In this document: one piece after another, positions 15,081-17,634 of the stretch | Layout of the letters: each line of letters begins with the position of its first letter | Numbering within the stretch: the first letter of the stretch is position 1 | Assembly (NCBI GenBank): GCA_030837265.1 | Contig: JAUPKV010000007.1 | Coordinates: 1-17,634, forward strand | Source of the DNA: Methanobacteriota archaeon | Lineage (GTDB): Archaea; Halobacteriota; Methanosarcinia; Methanosarcinales; Methanosarcinaceae | DNA length: 17,634 bases | Direction: 5' to 3' | Program-made: the position numbers and the translations under genes | The notes under the pieces: generated by a model | The model's database searches: none | What the model was told of the DNA's origin: nothing | What the model saw: the letters and a program-made list of their open reading frames with translations, nothing else

Positions 15081-15488
15081 ATGAAGATCAGAGTTGTTAG
15101 TTCACGAGATGAAATTTTGTCTCTTAATCCGAATGAAAGGGTTATTCACCTTGCTTTTCGGCCGTCGAATAAAGATATTTTCCTGCTTGTCGAAACCTGC
15201 CCGAAACTGGAAGTACTCCAGCTTCCCACGTCTTATAAAAGGACGGTTTCAAGAGCCATAGAAATGTTTCTGGAGATGCAAAAGATACAACTGCTCGAAG
15301 GAGATGTATGGGGGCACAGGAAAGATCTTAATGAGTATTATACTATGCCGCCTTCAATACTGACAGAAATAAGAAATAGGAAAGCTGAGGGAATCCCTAA
15401 TGAGAAAATTGCAGAAAAAATAGCAAAGGAACGCAGGCTTAACCCGAAAATGATCACTTATATTCTGAACAGACAGCTATATGAGTAA
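15081..15488 (+). CDS. DUF1699 family protein, copy 3
   Basis: The third copy (135 residues) begins MKIRVVSSRDEI and keeps LNPNE, FRPSN, ETCPK, KRTVSRAIEMFLEMQKI and EGDVWGHRKDLNEYY. The C-terminal part is helical and more basic than in copy 2 (IRNRKAEGIPNEKIAEKIAK, then ERRLNPKMITYIL). The G-rich run at 15071-15076 serves as ribosome binding site. It lies 261 bases after copy 2 in the same direction, which suggests a local duplication, and converges on trpB2 with a hairpin between. Function unknown, as for the other copies. Confidence 0.9.
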   Translation: MKIRVVSSRDEILSLNPNERVIHLAFRPSNKDIFLLVETCPKLEVLQLPTSYKRTVSRAIEMFLEMQKIQLLEGDVWGHRKDLNEYYTMPPSILTEIRNRKAEGIPNEKIAEKIAKERRLNPKMITYILNRQLYE

Positions 15489-15540
15489 GAGCCTTCTTTT
15501 GAATCTGTCAAATCCTGAGACAGGTAAATATTGTTAATCT

Positions 15541-15586
15541 GAGAATTGAGTATAGGATGTTTAAAACACCTATCTATCCAATTCTC
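15541..15586. terminator. Bidirectional hairpin terminator between DUF1699 copy 3 and trpB2
   Basis: The arms gagaattg (15541-15548) and caattctc (15579-15586) pair perfectly. Inside, atagg (15552-15556) pairs with cctat (15569-15573). A T-rich run follows on the plus strand (15587-15604). It sits in the 115-base gap between two convergent genes, the usual place for a shared terminator. Confidence 0.6.
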
Positions 15587-15603
15587 TTTTAATTTTCTTT
15601 TAA

Positions 15604-16902
15604 TTAACCAAGCTCATTATTGAAATACATATCATAGGAACTCATATCGAAATGTCCGTGACCGCTAAGGTTAAAGAGAATTGTTTTTTCTTCTCCTGTC
15701 TGTTTGCATTTAAGTGCTTCATCAATAGCGCAACGGATGGCATGAGCTGATTCCGGAGCCGGGATAATAGCTTCTGTTCGGGCAAACTGTACTGCTGCAT
15801 CAAACACCGGATTCTGATCATATGCAACAGGTTCGATGAATCCGTCCGCGACCAGTTTGCTAATAATAGGAGAATCACCGTGATAACGAAGCCCTCCGGC
15901 ATGAATCGCAGGTGGTACATGCAGGTGACCCAAAGTGTACATTTTTAAAAGAGGAGTCATTTCTGCGCTGTCCCCGAAGTCGTATTTGTATTCTCCTTTT
16001 GTCAGGGTAGGGCAAGCTGAGGGTTCAACCGCAATTACTCTTGTATTATTCTTTCCCTCGATCCGGTCTTTAATGAATTCGAAGGATATTCCTGCAAGGT
16101 TGCTTCCTCCCCCACAACACCCAATGATTATATCAGGATAGGTTTCAACCTTTTCAAGCTGCTTTTTGCATTCCGCTCCGATTATTGTCTGGTGCAGCAT
16201 TACATGGTTGAGTACACTTCCGAGAGAATATTTCGTATTTTCGTGAGCTACTGCATCTTCAACAGCTTCACTAATTGCTATCCCCAGGCTTCCGGGAGTA
16301 TCCGGCTGCTCTTCAAGAACCTTTCTCCCGAATGCAGTTTCCGGGCTGGGGGAGGGGACAACCTTAGCCCCCCAAACTGTCATCATGGATTTCCTGTAAG
16401 GTTTCTGGTAGAAGCTGGAGCGGACCATATAAACTTTACACTCCATGTCGAAGTAATTGCAGGCAAGAGATAATGCACTGCCCCACTGTCCGGCTCCGGT
16501 TTCGGTTGTCATCCTCTCTGTGCCTTCTTTCATATTATAATATGCCTGGGCCAGGGAAGTATTCGTTTTGTGGCTTCCTGCCGGACTCACACCTTCATAT
16601 TTGTAGTAAATCTTTGCAGGTGTTTTGAGAGCCTTCTCCAGCCTGTGAGCACGATAAAGAGGACTTGGCCTCCATAGACTGTATATATCAAGTATTTCTT
16701 CAGGAATATCGAAATATCTCTCACCACTCATTTCCTGTTTGATGAGAGCTTTTGAAAAAATCGGCTCGAGAGACTCAGGACTCAGTGGCTCCATGGTCCG
16801 AGGGTCAAGAGGCGGGTCCATAGGAGTAGGCAGATCTGCAAGGATATTATACCATTTCCTGGGCATCTCATTTTCGTCAAGGATTATCTTTGTCTGTTCC
16901 AT
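15604..16902 (-). CDS. Tryptophan synthase beta chain, TrpB2 type
   Basis: This 432-residue fold-type II pyridoxal-phosphate enzyme joins indole and serine to make tryptophan. The PLP lysine is Lys112 in AGSHKTNT. The substrate loop [11 protein letters not shown] and the phosphate-binding GGGSN (in GCCGGGSN) are intact. The longer N-terminus with [15 protein letters not shown], and the C-terminal [14 protein letters not shown] and LSGHGHFDM, mark the TrpB2 group rather than TrpB1, which works with TrpA. TrpB2 usually lacks the TrpA-contact surface and may act alone or rescue free indole. No trpA or other trp gene is beside it, in line with that. The ATG at 16902 has GGTGA seven bases upstream. 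The assignment as TrpB2 is firm; its use in the cell is inferred. Confidence 0.93.
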   Translation of the reverse strand: MEQTKIILDENEMPRKWYNILADLPTPMDPPLDPRTMEPLSPESLEPIFSKALIKQEMSGERYFDIPEEILDIYSLWRPSPLYRAHRLEKALKTPAKIYYKYEGVSPAGSHKTNTSLAQAYYNMKEGTERMTTETGAGQWGSALSLACNYFDMECKVYMVRSSFYQKPYRKSMMTVWGAKVVPSPSPETAFGRKVLEEQPDTPGSLGIAISEAVEDAVAHENTKYSLGSVLNHVMLHQTIIGAECKKQLEKVETYPDIIIGCCGGGSNLAGISFEFIKDRIEGKNNTRVIAVEPSACPTLTKGEYKYDFGDSAEMTPLLKMYTLGHLHVPPAIHAGGLRYHGDSPIISKLVADGFIEPVAYDQNPVFDAAVQFARTEAIIPAPESAHAIRCAIDEALKCKQTGEEKTILFNLSGHGHFDMSSYDMYFNNELG

Positions 16903-17215
16903 AGATCATTCACCATCATACCTTTCTGCACAAAATCGTACGTCGATGTATTTAACTGTTACTCATTTTACATTTAAGGTGCAAACATCTCATTTATGTA
17001 CCTTCCGAAAAGTCAAGTCTTTTTTGAGAGAGTCAAGAAAGATGATAGGATTTTTCAAATCCTACTTCTTGCTTCTTTTAATTCTGGCATTTAAACTTTT
17101 TAAGCAAATAAAAAAATACATTGGTACTTATAGGTTGCTACATATCTATATTGTACAAGCAGTTTATATGGAAAACTTGTATTAAATATATTTAACATAT
17201 CAGGAGATATATATT
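16903..17215. other. Intergenic region between trpB2 and the small ORF
   Basis: About 310 AT-rich bases. A minus-strand TATA-like element for trpB2 lies at 16946-16955 (atgtatttaa on the plus strand), and a plus-strand tttatatgg for the small ORF lies near 17163. A tight hairpin is at 17046-17064, and the palindrome ttaaatatatttaa is at 17182-17195. A plus-strand frame of 47 codons from 17042 was not accepted. Confidence 0.5.
17046..17064. repeat. Tight perfect inverted repeat upstream of trpB2
   Basis: The arms taggattt and aaatccta pair perfectly over 8 bases around the loop ttc. It lies about 95 bases upstream of the trpB2 TATA-like element, so it would be an operator-like site or a hairpin of another transcript rather than part of the trpB2 leader. 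Confidence 0.5.
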
Positions 17216-17317
17216 ATGATAGAATCTTATAAGAAAGTTTTACCTACAGTAAATTACGTTAACGAAGAAAAGACAGCTGAACCAAGCGATAAGGAAGACT
17301 CTTCAAAAGCTGTTTAA
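17216..17317 (+). CDS. Candidate 33-residue acidic small protein
   Basis: The frame starts at an ATG with AGGAG nine bases upstream and encodes MIESYKKVLPTVNY followed by an acidic, serine-rich tail ending SSKAV. It has no membrane segment or cysteine. A TATA-like tttatatgg sits about 50 bases before the ATG, close to the distance expected for a short leader. The ribosome site, promoter spacing and balanced composition in an otherwise AT-rich spacer favour a real gene, but 33 codons is short enough for chance. I do not recognise the product. A leader peptide for the next gene is unlikely because about 300 bases separate them. Confidence 0.5.
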   Translation: MIESYKKVLPTVNYVNEEKTAEPSDKEDSSKAV

Positions 17318-17616
17318 TACAGCACATTCTTTTAAAAGAAAGTTGCAGTAATGAAGATGGATATAAAAATACAAATGATGGAAATGAAAATAAAAGAGAT
17401 GCAAATTTGCAGAAATAACAAGTTTATATAACACACTTCTTAAATTTGATTATGGCTGTCAGGGTGATCATATATTACTAGATATAGAATGAATAAACAA
17501 AAAAAAATCACATAAAAAAATGTACATGAAATTTTTCTTTAATTATTCGATATATAAAGGCATTAAAACCCTGACATCCGTGGTAGTCATTAGGAAATAA
17601 GGGGGAAAGAAATTCA
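17318..17616. other. Intergenic region with a long-range inverted repeat
   Basis: About 300 AT-rich bases before the gene at the right edge. It contains the inverted repeat 17457-17465/17568-17576 and a TATA-like tatataaagg at 17551-17560. No ORF or RNA gene could be supported. Confidence 0.5.
17457..17576. repeat. 9-base inverted repeat flanking a promoter-like region
   Basis: The arm tgtcagggt (17457-17465) is the exact reverse complement of accctgaca (17568-17576). With flanks the pattern GG(C/A)TGTCAGGGT matches at 11 of 12 positions. The TATA-like tatataaagg at 17551-17560 lies just inside the right arm, which would fall near the transcription start. A pair of regulator sites is a reasonable reading. 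Confidence 0.5.
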
Positions 17617-17634
17617 ATGTTAACTACCGATGAA
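17617..17634 (+). CDS. First six codons of a gene running off the right edge
   Basis: An ATG at 17617 begins MLTTDE and stays open to the window end. A G-rich site (ggggga, 17601-17606) lies ten bases upstream, and the TATA-like tatataaagg lies about 60 bases upstream. Six residues cannot identify the product. Confidence 0.5.

Noticed and set aside
17042..17185. 47-codon hydrophobic ORF (MIGFFKSYFLLLLILAFKLF at its start)
   Set aside because: There is no Shine-Dalgarno or clear promoter, it begins within the hairpin region, and AT-rich DNA readily gives Leu/Ile/Phe-rich frames.

Overview
This window looks like chromosomal DNA of a Methanosarcina-type methanogenic archaeon. The evidence is a set of archaeal information-processing genes (ABCE1/Rli1 ribosome recycling ATPase, Hel308 helicase), an archaeal EMC6-like membrane protein, a TrpB2-type tryptophan synthase beta chain, and three paralogues of a family I recall as DUF1699, mostly seen in Methanosarcinales. 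The spacers are long and AT-rich and carry TATA boxes. None of the recognised complete genes ends in TAG, as expected where UAG is read as pyrrolysine. The species cannot be fixed from this sequence alone.

Layout. Positions 1-295 (-) hold the 5' end of an unrecognised helical protein. From 718 come an exported beta-helix/SGNH-hydrolase fusion and, at 2758, a very basic protein made of eight PRYxPGSW motifs. A first DUF1699 gene (3942) is followed by a 700-base spacer with three different tandem arrays. Next are an AlkA-like DNA glycosylase (5057), a small YdjM-like membrane protein (6082), and a metallo-beta-lactamase/beta-CASP-like gene broken by an in-frame TAA (6551-7639). A second repeat-rich spacer precedes the EMC6-like gene (8057). 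The conserved core follows: rli1/ABCE1 (8791), hel308 (10606) and hisD (12987). Two more DUF1699 genes (14412, 15081) run toward trpB2 on the opposite strand (15604-16902), with a likely bidirectional terminator between them. The right end has a 33-codon small ORF (17216) and the first six codons of another gene.

How the genes work together. Most seem to be transcribed singly, with their own TATA elements and long leaders; only rli1-hel308 (48-base gap) and 6082-6551 (37-base gap) are close. HisD and TrpB2 serve histidine and tryptophan metabolism, ABCE1 translation, and Hel308 and AlkA DNA repair. No defence island, CRISPR array, prophage, intact insertion sequence, rRNA or tRNA gene was seen. 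The most unusual items are the PRYxPGSW repeat protein, the beta-helix/SGNH fusion, the DUF1699 cluster, the interrupted MBL gene and the 33-residue ORF.
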